Source: Glycomyces luteolus (GTDB lineage Bacteria > Actinomycetota > Actinomycetes > Mycobacteriales > Micromonosporaceae). From it: DNA of 64,000 bases. Location of the stretch: assembly GCF_027622875.1 (NCBI RefSeq), contig NZ_JAPZVP010000026.1, positions 1-64,000 of the forward strand, in the 5' to 3' direction. Positions 8,714-17,012 of the stretch are shown piece after piece. How positions within the stretch are numbered: position 1 is the stretch's first letter; each line of letters opens with the position of its first letter. The notes under the pieces are model-generated. The model was not told where the DNA came from and ran no database searches. It was given only the letters and a program-made list of their open reading frames with translations. The position numbers and the translations under genes were made by a program.

Positions 8714-9160
8714 TCAATCGGTCTCGCGGACGATCACGACAGGGCAGTTGGCGTGGTTGACGCAGTAGTGGCTCACCGAGCCGATGAGCGACCCGACGAA
8801 ACCGCCGTGCCCGCGGCTGCCCACGACCAGGAGGTCAGCGCCATCGGACATGTCGATGAGCGTCTTGGCCGGGTGGCCGCCGACGGTGTGGTGCTCGACC
8901 TCGACGTCCATCCTCCCGCCGAGCGCGTGGCTGATCGCCGACTCGAGCGACTGCCTGGCGGACTTGTCGAACTCCTCGCCGCCGGGCAGGACCATCATGC
9001 CGCTCCCGTACATGGTCGGCACTTCCCAGGCCTGCACGGCCTCGACCTTCGCGCCGGTGCGCCGCGCCTGCTCGACTGCCCATTCGAGGGCCTTGATCGA
9101 GGGCCCGGAGCCATCGACGCCGACGACGATGCGTTCTTTGTGCTCCTCTATCCCGTCCAT
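8714..9160 (-). CDS. universal stress protein (UspA family)
   Basis: A 148-residue single-domain USP. The start of strand 1 (IVVGVDGSGPSIKALEWA) and the ATP-binding signature VGSRGHGGFVGSLIGSVS near the C terminus (G-x2-G-x9-G-S/T pattern) are intact, so it belongs to the ATP-binding branch. Such proteins support survival in dormancy and oxidative or hypoxic stress. It lies 121 bases downstream of a VOC gene on the same strand, with a hairpin between, so it is probably transcribed separately. Confidence 0.9.
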   Translation of the reverse strand: MDGIEEHKERIVVGVDGSGPSIKALEWAVEQARRTGAKVEAVQAWEVPTMYGSGMMVLPGGEEFDKSARQSLESAISHALGGRMDVEVEHHTVGGHPAKTLIDMSDGADLLVVGSRGHGGFVGSLIGSVSHYCVNHANCPVVIVRETD

Positions 9161-9247
9161 CGCCCCTCCTTAGGGCTCGGTCCGAGCTTCTGGAGTACCC
9201 GCCTCAGCAGCGGTCGAACCTTCCGAGGGCCCCGGCGCGCCGCGGAA

Positions 9248-9267
9248 CGCCCGGGCGGACCCGGGCG
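9248..9267 (-). terminator. hairpin after VOC gene
   Basis: CGCCCGGG - 4 bases - CCCGGGCG, a perfect 8-bp stem just downstream of the VOC stop on the minus strand. Probable terminator. Confidence 0.5.
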
Positions 9268-9281
9268 CTCCGAAGCGCGGC

Positions 9282-9689
9282 TCAGCCCCCGGGCTGGGTG
9301 ATCCTGATGTGGTTGCCGAAGGGGTCGCGCAGGGCGCAGTCGATGCCGTACGGCTGCTCGGTGGGCTCCTCGGTGAACTCGACGCCGAGGTCCTTGAGCC
9401 GCTTGTAGGTGCCGCGGCAGTCGTCGGTGTTGAGGATGGTCGCGCCGAGGGCGCCCTTGGTGAGCAGGTCCCTGACCTGGGCAGCGGTCTCCTCGCTCTG
9501 CGAGGGCGGGCCGGGCACCTCGAGGAGGATGTGGCGCTCGGGGTCCTCCGGGAGCGCGACGGTCAGCCAGCGCATGAAGCCGAGGTCGGCGTCAGTCGAG
9601 ATCTGGAAGCCGAGTTTGCCTACGTAGAAGTCGATCGCCTCTTCCTGGTCGAGGACGAACACGGTGTGAATGCTGATTCCTGTGAACAT
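9282..9689 (-). CDS. VOC family (glyoxalase-like) protein
   Basis: A 135-residue vicinal-oxygen-chelate protein with two beta-alpha-beta-beta-beta modules: IHTVFVLDQEEAIDFYVGKLGF at the N terminus (not quoted in full) and the C-terminal GIDCALRDPFGNHIRI, a standard VOC ending. Substrate cannot be predicted. The AraC regulator gene lies just upstream in the same direction (48 bases), a pair often conserved in actinobacteria, suggesting regulator and effector enzyme for a toxic small molecule. Confidence 0.85.
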   Translation of the reverse strand: MFTGISIHTVFVLDQEEAIDFYVGKLGFQISTDADLGFMRWLTVALPEDPERHILLEVPGPPSQSEETAAQVRDLLTKGALGATILNTDDCRGTYKRLKDLGVEFTEEPTEQPYGIDCALRDPFGNHIRITQPGG

Positions 9690-9737
9690 GCACTCAGCCT
9701 ATGGGCCGGGTGGTGCCGCGGGCTTATCCAAACGTGC

Positions 9738-10136
9738 TCAGTCGAAACTGCTCGGTCTGGTCCAGGACTTGACGAAGCACACCGGCGCTTTGAACGCCGG
9801 CACTTCCGCCCGGTACTGGGTGGGCGGGCGGCCGATGATCTGGGAGAACGTGCGGCTGAACGTGCCGAGGCTGTCGAAGCCGACCGCCAGGGCGATCTCG
9901 GTGACGGTCGCGTCCGTGTCGCGGAGCATCGCGCAGGCGCGTTCGATGCGGCGGCGCTGGAGGTAGCGGTGCGGGGTCTCGCCGAAGGTGTCGCGGAACG
10001 TGCGGCTGAAGTGCGCGGGGGACATGAGGGCGACACGGGCGAGGGCGGGCACGTCGAGAGGATTGGCGAAGTCGCGGTCCATGGCGTCGCGGGCGCGCAG
10101 CAGGCGGCGGTTCTGGTCTTCGCCTGGGGTCTTCAC
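9738..10136 (-). CDS. AraC family transcriptional regulator (HTH-only)
   Basis: About 132 residues: essentially only the two AraC helix-turn-helix motifs (first around VPALARVALMSPAHFSRTFR, second around VTEIALAVGFDSLGTFSRTF) and no N-terminal sensor cupin. I used the GTG at 10136 because GGAGG lies five bases upstream; an in-frame ATG at 10178 would add 14 residues. Short AraC proteins like MarA/SoxS are controlled by abundance. It precedes the VOC gene and diverges from the metal-transport-like operon at 10294, with a Fur-family palindrome between. Confidence 0.82.
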   Translation of the reverse strand: MKTPGEDQNRRLLRARDAMDRDFANPLDVPALARVALMSPAHFSRTFRDTFGETPHRYLQRRRIERACAMLRDTDATVTEIALAVGFDSLGTFSRTFSQIIGRPPTQYRAEVPAFKAPVCFVKSWTRPSSFD

Positions 10137-10215
10137 GGCATCCTCCGAGGTCACGTGCGCGTATGCCGATGATCGCATGGGCGGAGGCAGGTCACATCCC
10201 GGGTTTCGACCGTAG

Positions 10216-10236
10216 TAATGAAAACGAGTTCCGTTA
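10216..10236. promoter_or_regulatory. Zur/Fur-family box
   Basis: A 21-bp imperfect palindrome: left arm TAATGAAAAC, right arm ending TTCCGTTA. It matches most positions of the actinobacterial Zur consensus (TNATGAAAA-NN-ATTTTCANNA) and overlaps a possible -10 element TTATCT at 10234-10239 upstream of the MFS-ABC operon. Zinc-bound Zur would block transcription here. Identified by eye; a related Fur-family regulator is possible. No nickel-type (Nur) TTGCAA repeat is visible. Confidence 0.5.
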
Positions 10237-10293
10237 TCTTTGTCAAAACTGATCGCCCTCCGGCGCCCCGGCGCCCTGCCCCGGTGAGGTCCC

Positions 10294-11760
10294 TTGCGCA
10301 CCATACGGTCCTTCACGGAGCAGCCGCTGCCCGTGCGGCTGCTCCTGGTGAACCAGCTCGGAGTCAACCTCGGCTTCTACATGGTCATCCCCTACCTGGC
10401 AGTGCACCTCGAGACCTCGGCCGGGATGTCGCTGGCCGCGATCGGCGTCGTCCTCGGGGTGCGGAACCTCGCCCAGCAGGGGCTCAACCTGATCGGCGGC
10501 ACGGCCTCGGACCGGCTCGGGCCGCGCGGAGTCATCATCGCCGGATGCCTGCTGCGCGCCTTCGGGTTCGGGCTGTTCGCCCTGACGCCCTCGTTCGCGG
10601 TGCTCATCGCCGCTGCGGTCGTCAGCGGCGTCGCCGGGGCCCTGTTCAACCCGGCGGTGCGGGCGTACGTCGCCGAAGCGGCAGGTGACCGGCGGGCGGA
10701 GGCGTTCGCCCTGTTCAACCTGTCCGCCAACACCGGGATGTGCCTCGGACCGGTGGTGGGCAGCGCGCTCGTGATCGTCGACTTCCGGCTCGGGGCTCTG
10801 GTCTCGGCGCTGGTGTTCCTGGGCCTGGCGGTCGCCCAGATCCTGACACTGCCGCCGCACCGGGCGGCCAAGGCCAGGACTACAGTGCTCGGCGGGTGGC
10901 GGGAAGCGTTCGCGGACAAGGGGTTCCTGGCGTTCACGCTCGCCACGGCCGCGCTGTTCGCGCTCCAGAACCAGCTGTACCTGCTGCTGCCCAAGGCCGC
11001 CGTGGACTCGACGGGCACCGATTGGGCCACCGCTGCCGTCTTCGGCGCCTCCACGATCGCGACGCTCGGACTGCAGGTGCGCAGCACCGACTGGTGCCAG
11101 CGGCATCTGAGCCGGGTGGCGGCGATCGCGCTGGGCATGGCGCTCATCGGCGCGGCGTTCCTGCCGCCGGCCCTGCTGCCCGCGAGCACGCCGAGCCTGC
11201 ACTTCGCGGCGGTGCTCGTGTCGGCGCTGGCGCTGTCGATCGGGGTGATGGTCGCGCAGCCGTTCGTCATGGAGCTCATCCCCGGCTTTGCGCCGCAAGG
11301 ACTCACCGGCACCTACTTCGGCCTCTACTACCTGATTTCCGGGGTCGTGGCGGCGATCGGCACGAGCGCGGTCGGATTCGTCGCCGACATGGCGGCCGAG
11401 CGCGCCGCCTGGGCGTCGTGGACCTGCTGCGCGCTGCTCGGACTCGCTTCGGCGGCGGCCGTCATCGGCCTGCGGGGCTCCCGGTCCCTCGCCGCCGCAC
11501 AGCCGCAGGCTGCCGCGTCGTCGGCGGACGCGTCAGAGCGAACCCCGGGCGATGCCCCGCAAGGCGAGTCGCCGAGCGGCCCGGGCGACGAACAGCGGCG
11601 CGCGCCGCACGACGCGGCGTCCGCCGAAACCGCGCCACGGGCCGAGCCGCAGGACACCGCCTCGCGCAACGGCCCGACCCCCGGGACCGAGCCGCCCGCC
11701 GCCGCTTCGCCGAAGCCGTCCGCGCAGCGCCGCGCGAACCTCTTGAACCGCAACCACTAA
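10294..11760 (+). CDS. MFS exporter (MdtH-like) of a Zur-boxed operon
   Basis: A 488-residue major facilitator with 12 predicted helices in the first 400 residues. The region GVVLGVRNLAQQGLNLIGG followed by ASDRLGPRG (loop 2-3 motif A: G-x3-D-R-x-G) resembles the MdtH type of drug exporters. The start is TTG at 10294 with GAGG upstream. The last 90 residues are a Pro/Ala/Ser-rich, presumably disordered cytoplasmic tail (from AAAQPQAAASS on), unusual for the family. It is the first gene of an operon with a peptide/nickel/metallophore-class ABC importer, only nine bases before the next start. In metallophore loci such an MFS protein (CntE) exports the chelator; that role is inference here. Confidence 0.8.
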   Translation: MRTIRSFTEQPLPVRLLLVNQLGVNLGFYMVIPYLAVHLETSAGMSLAAIGVVLGVRNLAQQGLNLIGGTASDRLGPRGVIIAGCLLRAFGFGLFALTPSFAVLIAAAVVSGVAGALFNPAVRAYVAEAAGDRRAEAFALFNLSANTGMCLGPVVGSALVIVDFRLGALVSALVFLGLAVAQILTLPPHRAAKARTTVLGGWREAFADKGFLAFTLATAALFALQNQLYLLLPKAAVDSTGTDWATAAVFGASTIATLGLQVRSTDWCQRHLSRVAAIALGMALIGAAFLPPALLPASTPSLHFAAVLVSALALSIGVMVAQPFVMELIPGFAPQGLTGTYFGLYYLISGVVAAIGTSAVGFVADMAAERAAWASWTCCALLGLASAAAVIGLRGSRSLAAAQPQAAASSADASERTPGDAPQGESPSGPGDEQRRAPHDAASAETAPRAEPQDTASRNGPTPGTEPPAAASPKPSAQRRANLLNRNH

Positions 11761-11769
11761 GGAACCCTC

Positions 11770-13320
11770 ATGAGCCACCCATCGGCCAACCCGCACCTCA
11801 GCCGCCGCGTCGTCCTCAGCGCCGCGAGCCTCACCCTCGGCACCTCGGCCGCCGTGCTCACCGCGTGCGGCTCCGACGCCGACCGCGAAACCGAACCGAA
11901 GACCGGCGGCACGCTGCGCGCGGCCTTCGCCGGAGGCGGAGCCGACGAGACCATCGACCCGCACCGCGTCAACCTCTTCGCCGACGCCGCCCGCGCCAAG
12001 GCCGTGTACGACAAGCTCGCCGACCTCGGCTCCGACATGGCGGCCGTGCCGCGCCTCGCCGAATCCTGGACGCCCGACGCCGACCTCACCGTCTGGACCG
12101 TGAAACTCCGCAAAGCGGTCTTCCACGACGGCAGCCCCGTCCGCGCCGCCGACGTGCTCTACAGCTACCGGCGCATCGCCGACCCCGAGGAGACCTTCCG
12201 CGCCAAGCAGGACCTCGCCCCGATCGACCTGGAAGCCAGCAGGGCCGTCGACGACCTGACCGTCGAGTTCGTCCTGAAACACCCCCTCGCCGAATTCCCG
12301 AACTCCCTCGCCGCCTTCGGCGCCTACATCGTCCCCGAAGGGACCGATGATTTCGAAGCCCCCGTCGGCTCCGGCCCGTTCAAGTTCGCGTCCTTCACCC
12401 CCGGCAGCGAGTTCACCGCCGAACGCTTCGACGACTACTGGGACGGCGCACCCAGACTCGACCGCCTCCAGATCGTCGTCGCCGACGAGGAGTCCGCACG
12501 CATCAACGCCCTCCTCGGCGGACAGGTCGAATACGCGCACGACCTCTCGGCGACCACCGCCCGCGCCAACGAAGCCAACGACGCCGTCGCCCTCGTCTCC
12601 TCCCCGGGCTCCAACATGCTCGGCTTCGCCATGAAGACCGACCGCGCCCCCTTCGACGACCCCCAAGTGCGCCAAGCGATGTTCCTCCTCTGCGACCGCG
12701 ACGAACTCGTCGAGTCCGTCCTCTCCGGGCGCGGCCAGATCGGCAACGACCTGTTCGGCCTCGGCTTCGAGCACTACGCCGCCGACATCCCCCAGCGCGA
12801 ACGCGACCTCGAGACCGCCAAGACCCTCCTCGCCGCCGCGGGCGTCCAGAGCATCACCCTCGACACCGCCGACGTCGGCTCCGGCTTCACCGAGGCCGCC
12901 CAGATCTTCGCCGAGCAGGTGCGCGAAGCCGGGATCGAAGTCGAGATCAACGAACGCAACGCCGACACCTACTGGGCCGACGTGCTCACCGAAGGACAGA
13001 TCGCCTCCTACCGCTCCGGCGCGATGCCCATCGCCTCTCACATCTCCCAGCGGCTCCTCACCGACTCCCCCACCAACCTCACCCAATGGCACCAGGCCGA
13101 CTTCGACGAGCTGTACCTCCAACTCCAATCCACAGCGGATGACGCCGACCGCGAAGTGCTCTACCAGCAGATCCAGCAGCGCCTCCACGACGAAGGCGGC
13201 TACCTCGTCTGGGGCTTCGCCGACTGGATCATCGGCACCCTCCCCGGCGTCCACGGCGTCGAACAGGCCCCGGCGAACACCCTCGACTGGGCGCGCTTCG
13301 ACAAGGTCTGGATGGACTAG
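11770..13320 (+). CDS. ABC transporter solute-binding lipoprotein (DppA/NikA/CntA class)
   Basis: A 516-residue family 5 extracellular solute-binding protein. The N terminus has a twin-arginine motif (SRRVVLSA) and a lipobox LTAC with Cys33, so it is probably exported folded by Tat and lipid-anchored. The hallmark of the family is clear (VPRLAESWTPDADLTVWTV, then FHDGSPVRAADVLYSY). Family members bind peptides, nickel-histidine or metal-opine complexes; the ligand cannot be read from sequence. Its stop codon overlaps the GTG of the first permease by one base. The partner MFS exporter and Zur-like box point to a metal-chelate ligand, which is inference. Confidence 0.85.
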   Translation: MSHPSANPHLSRRVVLSAASLTLGTSAAVLTACGSDADRETEPKTGGTLRAAFAGGGADETIDPHRVNLFADAARAKAVYDKLADLGSDMAAVPRLAESWTPDADLTVWTVKLRKAVFHDGSPVRAADVLYSYRRIADPEETFRAKQDLAPIDLEASRAVDDLTVEFVLKHPLAEFPNSLAAFGAYIVPEGTDDFEAPVGSGPFKFASFTPGSEFTAERFDDYWDGAPRLDRLQIVVADEESARINALLGGQVEYAHDLSATTARANEANDAVALVSSPGSNMLGFAMKTDRAPFDDPQVRQAMFLLCDRDELVESVLSGRGQIGNDLFGLGFEHYAADIPQRERDLETAKTLLAAAGVQSITLDTADVGSGFTEAAQIFAEQVREAGIEVEINERNADTYWADVLTEGQIASYRSGAMPIASHISQRLLTDSPTNLTQWHQADFDELYLQLQSTADDADREVLYQQIQQRLHDEGGYLVWGFADWIIGTLPGVHGVEQAPANTLDWARFDKVWMD

Positions 13321-14261
13321 TGCTCCCCTACGCGGCCAAGCGGATCGGGCTCGGCGCGGTCCAAGTCCTCGCCGTCGCGGTCCTCGCGTTCGCGCTGGTC
13401 GAACTGCTCCCCGGCGACGCGGCCGTCGCCCTCGCCGGGGACCAGCCCGACCCCGCGAACATCGCGCGCATCCGCGAGCAGATGCACCTCGACGAACCGG
13501 CCCTCGCGCGGCTCGGCGACTGGCTCGCCGCGATCGCCACCGGCGACTTCGGGGCCTCGCTCGTCTCCGGGCGGCCGGTCGCCCACCTGCTCGCCACCGC
13601 CCTCGAACCGACGCTCATCCTCGCCGGACTGACGCTGATCCTGGTGCTGCCCTTGGCCATCGGCCTCGGCATCGCCGCCGCCCGGCGACGCGGGCGCTGG
13701 CCCGACCGGCTCATCACCACGTTCACCGTCGGCCTGTACTCGGTGCCGGAGTTCGCGCTGGCGGTGCTGCTGGTGAGCGTCTTCGCGATCGGCCTCGCGT
13801 GGCTGCCGCCCACGGCGGTCGGAGTGCCGTCACTGCTGGCGGAGCCCGCTGTCCTGGTGCTGCCCTTGCTGGTCCTGCTGGCGCGGCCGATCTGCTCGAT
13901 CGCGCGGCTGGTGCGCGCCGGGATGATCGAGGCGCTCGACTCGGAGTACGTCGCGCATGTGCGGCGGGCCGGGGTCTCGGAGCGGCGGGTCGTGTTCGCG
14001 CACGCCCTGCCGAACGCGATCACCCCGGCGACCGCGCAGATCGCCCGGACGGCCGACTGGCTGCTCGGCGGGGTGATCGTCGTCGAAAGCGTCTTCGTGA
14101 TCCCGGGCCTCGGCACCGCCCTGGTCGATGCGGTGAACGCGCGCGACCTGCCCGTGGTGCAAGGCATCGCGGTCGTCTTCGGCGCTACCACCGTGCTCGT
14201 GAACCTGGCCGCCGACCTGGTCGCCTTTCGGCTCGCCCCGAGACTCGAGGTTGCCCGATGA
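13320..14261 (+). CDS. ABC transporter permease (DppB/NikB/CntB class)
   Basis: A 313-residue inner-membrane permease with six helices. The N-terminal signature of the OppB/DppB family (ELLPGDAAVALAGDQ, then IREQMHLDEP) and the EAA-type loop (RRAGVSERRVVFAHALPNA) are present. The GTG start overlaps the upstream stop (TAGTG), and the stop overlaps the next ATG (ATGA), so translation is coupled with both neighbours. It forms the pore with the DppC-type protein encoded next. Confidence 0.88.
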   Translation: MLPYAAKRIGLGAVQVLAVAVLAFALVELLPGDAAVALAGDQPDPANIARIREQMHLDEPALARLGDWLAAIATGDFGASLVSGRPVAHLLATALEPTLILAGLTLILVLPLAIGLGIAAARRRGRWPDRLITTFTVGLYSVPEFALAVLLVSVFAIGLAWLPPTAVGVPSLLAEPAVLVLPLLVLLARPICSIARLVRAGMIEALDSEYVAHVRRAGVSERRVVFAHALPNAITPATAQIARTADWLLGGVIVVESVFVIPGLGTALVDAVNARDLPVVQGIAVVFGATTVLVNLAADLVAFRLAPRLEVAR

Positions 14262-15334
14262 GCCCCGAACCGCCTGAACCGAACACGACGGCGAGCGGCC
14301 TGGTCAGTCCCCGATCGCCCGAGCCGGAACGGCCCGAAAGCGGTCCTCGCCGCCTCGACCCGGACGACCTGTCGCACCCCACTGGCACCCTTGCAACCGG
14401 GGGCGCTCGCGCAGCGACACACCCGACCGCGGGGGCACCGAGCCCCCGGAACCGTCGCACCCTCCTGGCCCCCTTGCCATCGGGGGCGGTCGAATCCCGA
14501 CACACCCGACCCCCGGGTCGCCGCAGATCCCTCCGAGAGCGCATCGCGCTCGCCCTCCAGGAGCGCTTCGCGCTCGCCGCGCTCCTCGCCCTGCCACTCG
14601 GCATCGCCCTCGCCGGGCCGTTCCTGCCCGTCGCCGACGGCGACCGCACCCAGCCCTTCGACCCGGCCGCGCCCTGGCCCGGCACCGACTACCTCGGCAC
14701 GAGCGTCCTCGACGGCGTGCTCGACGGCGGCTGGGGCATCGTCGTCACCGCCGCTGCCGCGACCGCCCTCGCCTTCCTCGTCGGCCTCCCGATCGGCCTC
14801 GTCGCCGCCGCGACCCGCCGCCGCTGGCTCGACGAGATGCTCATGCGGCCCTTCGACCTCCTCCTCGCGCTCCCCTCCCTCCTCCTCATGCTGCTGCTCG
14901 CGTCGATCGCCCCGCCCACGGCCTGGATGCTCGTCCTCATCGTGGCGCTCGTGAACCTCCCCGACATCGCCCGGATCGTGCGCGCCGCCGCCCTCGAGAC
15001 CGCCCACCGCCCCGCCGTCGAAGCAATGTGGCTGCAAGGCGAAAGCTGGTGGCGCACCTCGATCGGCTACATCGCCCGGTCGATCCTCCCCACCGTCGCG
15101 GCCGACGCCGGCGTGCGCCTCGTCGGCGCGTTCTACCTCGTCGCCGCCGCGAGCTTCCTCGGCGTCGGCGCGGGCCCCGAAGCGAGCGACTGGGCCGTCA
15201 TGGTCGACGTCAACCGCGGCGGGATCTTCCTCTCCCCCTGGGGCGTCGTGCTCCCCGCGGCCCTCCTCGTCGCGCTCTCCGTGGGCCTCAACCTGCTGTT
15301 CGACCGGCTCCTCGCCCGAAAGGCCGCCGCATGA
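14258..15334 (+). CDS. ABC transporter permease (DppC/NikC/CntC class) with odd N-terminal extension
   Basis: A 358-residue permease. From about residue 95 on it is a normal DppC-type protein: a short helix (LLALPLGIALAGPFLPVADG), then five helices and the EAA-type loop (MWLQGESWWRTSIGYIARS). The first 90 or so residues are Pro/Arg/Ser/Thr rich, unlike family members, and contain two imperfect direct DNA repeats read in different frames (see the repeat at 14371). The start is the ATG at 14258 that overlaps the upstream stop. The extension may be a non-functional insertion tolerated as a cytoplasmic tail, or the real start may be a downstream non-ATG codon. Confidence 0.82.
   Translation: MSPEPPEPNTTASGLVSPRSPEPERPESGPRRLDPDDLSHPTGTLATGGARAATHPTAGAPSPRNRRTLLAPLPSGAVESRHTRPPGRRRSLRERIALALQERFALAALLALPLGIALAGPFLPVADGDRTQPFDPAAPWPGTDYLGTSVLDGVLDGGWGIVVTAAAATALAFLVGLPIGLVAAATRRRWLDEMLMRPFDLLLALPSLLLMLLLASIAPPTAWMLVLIVALVNLPDIARIVRAAALETAHRPAVEAMWLQGESWWRTSIGYIARSILPTVAADAGVRLVGAFYLVAAASFLGVGAGPEASDWAVMVDVNRGGIFLSPWGVVLPAALLVALSVGLNLLFDRLLARKAAA
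14371..14517 (+). repeat. two imperfect 62-bp direct repeats inside a permease gene
   Basis: Unit A is 14371-14432 and unit B 14454-14517, 83 bases apart start to start. Shared blocks include GTCGCACCC, CTGGC, CCCTTGC, CGGGGGCG and CGACACACCCGACC. The units fall in different reading frames of the permease gene, so the similarity is at DNA level, not protein level. They look like an extragenic repetitive element that was captured into the coding region. Confidence 0.6.
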
Positions 15335-16833
15335 GCGTCATCAACGTGACCGGGCTGCGCGCCGAAGCCGCCGGGAAGACCCTCGTCGACGGCGTCGACT
15401 TCACCCTCGACGCCGGGCGCGTCCTCGCCATCGTCGGCGCCTCCGGCTCGGGCAAGACCACGATCGGCTCCGCCCTCCTCGGCGCGGTGAAGCCCGGCGT
15501 CACCGCGACCGGCACCGTCGAAGTCGCAGGCATTGCAGTGTTGCACTGCGCCCCAAGCGAAGTGCCCGCCGCCTATCTCCCCCAGCACCCGGCGGCCGTG
15601 CTCAACCCGGTCCGCCGCATCGGCGGCGTCCTCGCCGACATCGCGAACGCCCGCAAGCAGACGCGCGCGTCCCCGGACCGGGTGCGCCAGTGCCGCAGTG
15701 CCGCCGGAAGCGCCCTCGCGCGCGAAGCGACGGCCGACCGCATCGCCGACGCGATGCGCCGCGTCGGCCTCGACGACCCGGCCTACCTGCGCCGCTTCCC
15801 GCACCAGCTCTCCGGCGGCCAGCAGCAGCGGCTCGTACTCGCCCAAGCGTTCCTGTCCGAGGCGCGGCTCCTCGTCGCCGACGAACCCACCACCGGCCAG
15901 GACCTCGGCAACCGCGACAGGATCGCCGCCGAGCTCCGCCTCGCCGCCGCGAACGGCATGGCCGTCGTCCTCCTCAGCCACGACCTCGACCTCGTCGAAG
16001 CCGTCGCCGACGACATGCTCGTCCTCCACGCCGGCCGCGTCGTCGAGCGCGGCCCCGCCGCACGCGTCCTCACCGAACCCGCGCACGACTACACGCGCCG
16101 TCTGCTCGCCGCGCGAACCGCCGAGCCCGCCCCGGCCGGGGGTGCGGAGGCCCCGATCCGCATCGCCGGCCGAGGCCTCACGGTCGCGGTCGGCCGCCGC
16201 ACCCGCATCCTCGACGGCGTCGACTTCGCAGCGCGACAAGGCGAATGCCTCGCCGTACTCGGCGCCTCCGGCTCGGGCAAGACCACCCTCGCCCGCACGA
16301 TCGCCGGGCTCCAGCAGGCCACCGCCGGGGAACTCAGCCTCGACGGCGAACCGCTGCCGGTGCGCGGCCGCCGCCGCTCCCGCGCCGAACGCGCCCGCGT
16401 CCAGTACGTCTTCCAGGACGCCCGCGCCTCCTTCGACGAGCACCGGAGCATCGCCGCCTCGGTGGCGCGCAGCGCCGTCCGCCTGCGCGGCCTGCCTCCC
16501 GACCAGGCCCGTCTCGAGGCCGAACGCGTCCTGAACGAGGTCGGACTCCCGGCCGAGACCGCGAACCGCCGCCGCGGCGAACTCTCCGGCGGCCAGCTCC
16601 AGCGGGCCGCACTCGCGCGCGCCCTCGCGGCCGGGCCGGACGTCCTCATCTGCGACGAGATCACCTCCGGGCTCGACGTACTCACCAGGAACGGCGTCCT
16701 CGACCTCCTCGCGGCCCTGAAAGGCAAGGACGGCATGACGATCCTCCTCATCACCCACGAGCCGTTCGTCGCCGAACGCCTCGCCGACCGAGTGCTCCGC
16801 ATCAAGGACGGCCGCGCCGTCGAGGAGAGCTGA
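15331..16833 (+). CDS. fused double ATP-binding protein (DppD-DppF / CntD-CntF class)
   Basis: A 500-residue protein made of two complete ABC ATPases. First domain: Walker A GASGSGKTT near residue 32, signature LSGGQQQRLVLAQA near 156, Walker B LLVADEPTTGQD near 178. Second domain: Walker A GASGSGKTT near 311, signature LSGGQLQRAALARA near 425, Walker B VLICDEITSGLD near 447. Both have the switch His (LLSHDLDL, LITHEPFV). It replaces the two separate ATPases of dipeptide/nickel importers and therefore works with the two permeases encoded just upstream (ATGA overlap). The stretch about residues 107-135 (KQTRASPDRVRQCRS) looks like a small insertion before the first signature. Confidence 0.88.
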   Translation: MSVINVTGLRAEAAGKTLVDGVDFTLDAGRVLAIVGASGSGKTTIGSALLGAVKPGVTATGTVEVAGIAVLHCAPSEVPAAYLPQHPAAVLNPVRRIGGVLADIANARKQTRASPDRVRQCRSAAGSALAREATADRIADAMRRVGLDDPAYLRRFPHQLSGGQQQRLVLAQAFLSEARLLVADEPTTGQDLGNRDRIAAELRLAAANGMAVVLLSHDLDLVEAVADDMLVLHAGRVVERGPAARVLTEPAHDYTRRLLAARTAEPAPAGGAEAPIRIAGRGLTVAVGRRTRILDGVDFAARQGECLAVLGASGSGKTTLARTIAGLQQATAGELSLDGEPLPVRGRRRSRAERARVQYVFQDARASFDEHRSIAASVARSAVRLRGLPPDQARLEAERVLNEVGLPAETANRRRGELSGGQLQRAALARALAAGPDVLICDEITSGLDVLTRNGVLDLLAALKGKDGMTILLITHEPFVAERLADRVLRIKDGRAVEES

Positions 16834-16885
16834 GCGCGCCAGCTCGGGAGCCGGAGCGGGCCGCCGGGCGACGCCCGAGGAGCGG

Positions 16886-16925
16886 CGTCCGGGCGTCGGC
16901 GGGCGGGACCGCCGACGCCCGGACG
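16886..16925 (+). terminator. terminator of the MFS-ABC operon
   Basis: A perfect 17-bp inverted repeat (arms starting CGTCCGGGCG and ending CCCGGACG) with a 6-base loop, followed by TTCCCC, 53 bases after the ATPase stop. It marks the end of the five-gene operon. Confidence 0.85.
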
Positions 16926-17012
16926 TTCCCCGAATCCGGGTCCCGGCCGCCGCTGCGGCGATATATTCAGGGCTCCAGTGCCCGCACGGGCGATCGACCT
17001 GTGAGGACTCCC

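Noticed and set aside
10216-10290. Nickel-type Nur regulation of the ABC operon
   Set aside because: The Nur consensus (TTGCAA repeats spaced by five bases) is not present; the visible palindrome fits the Zur type better.
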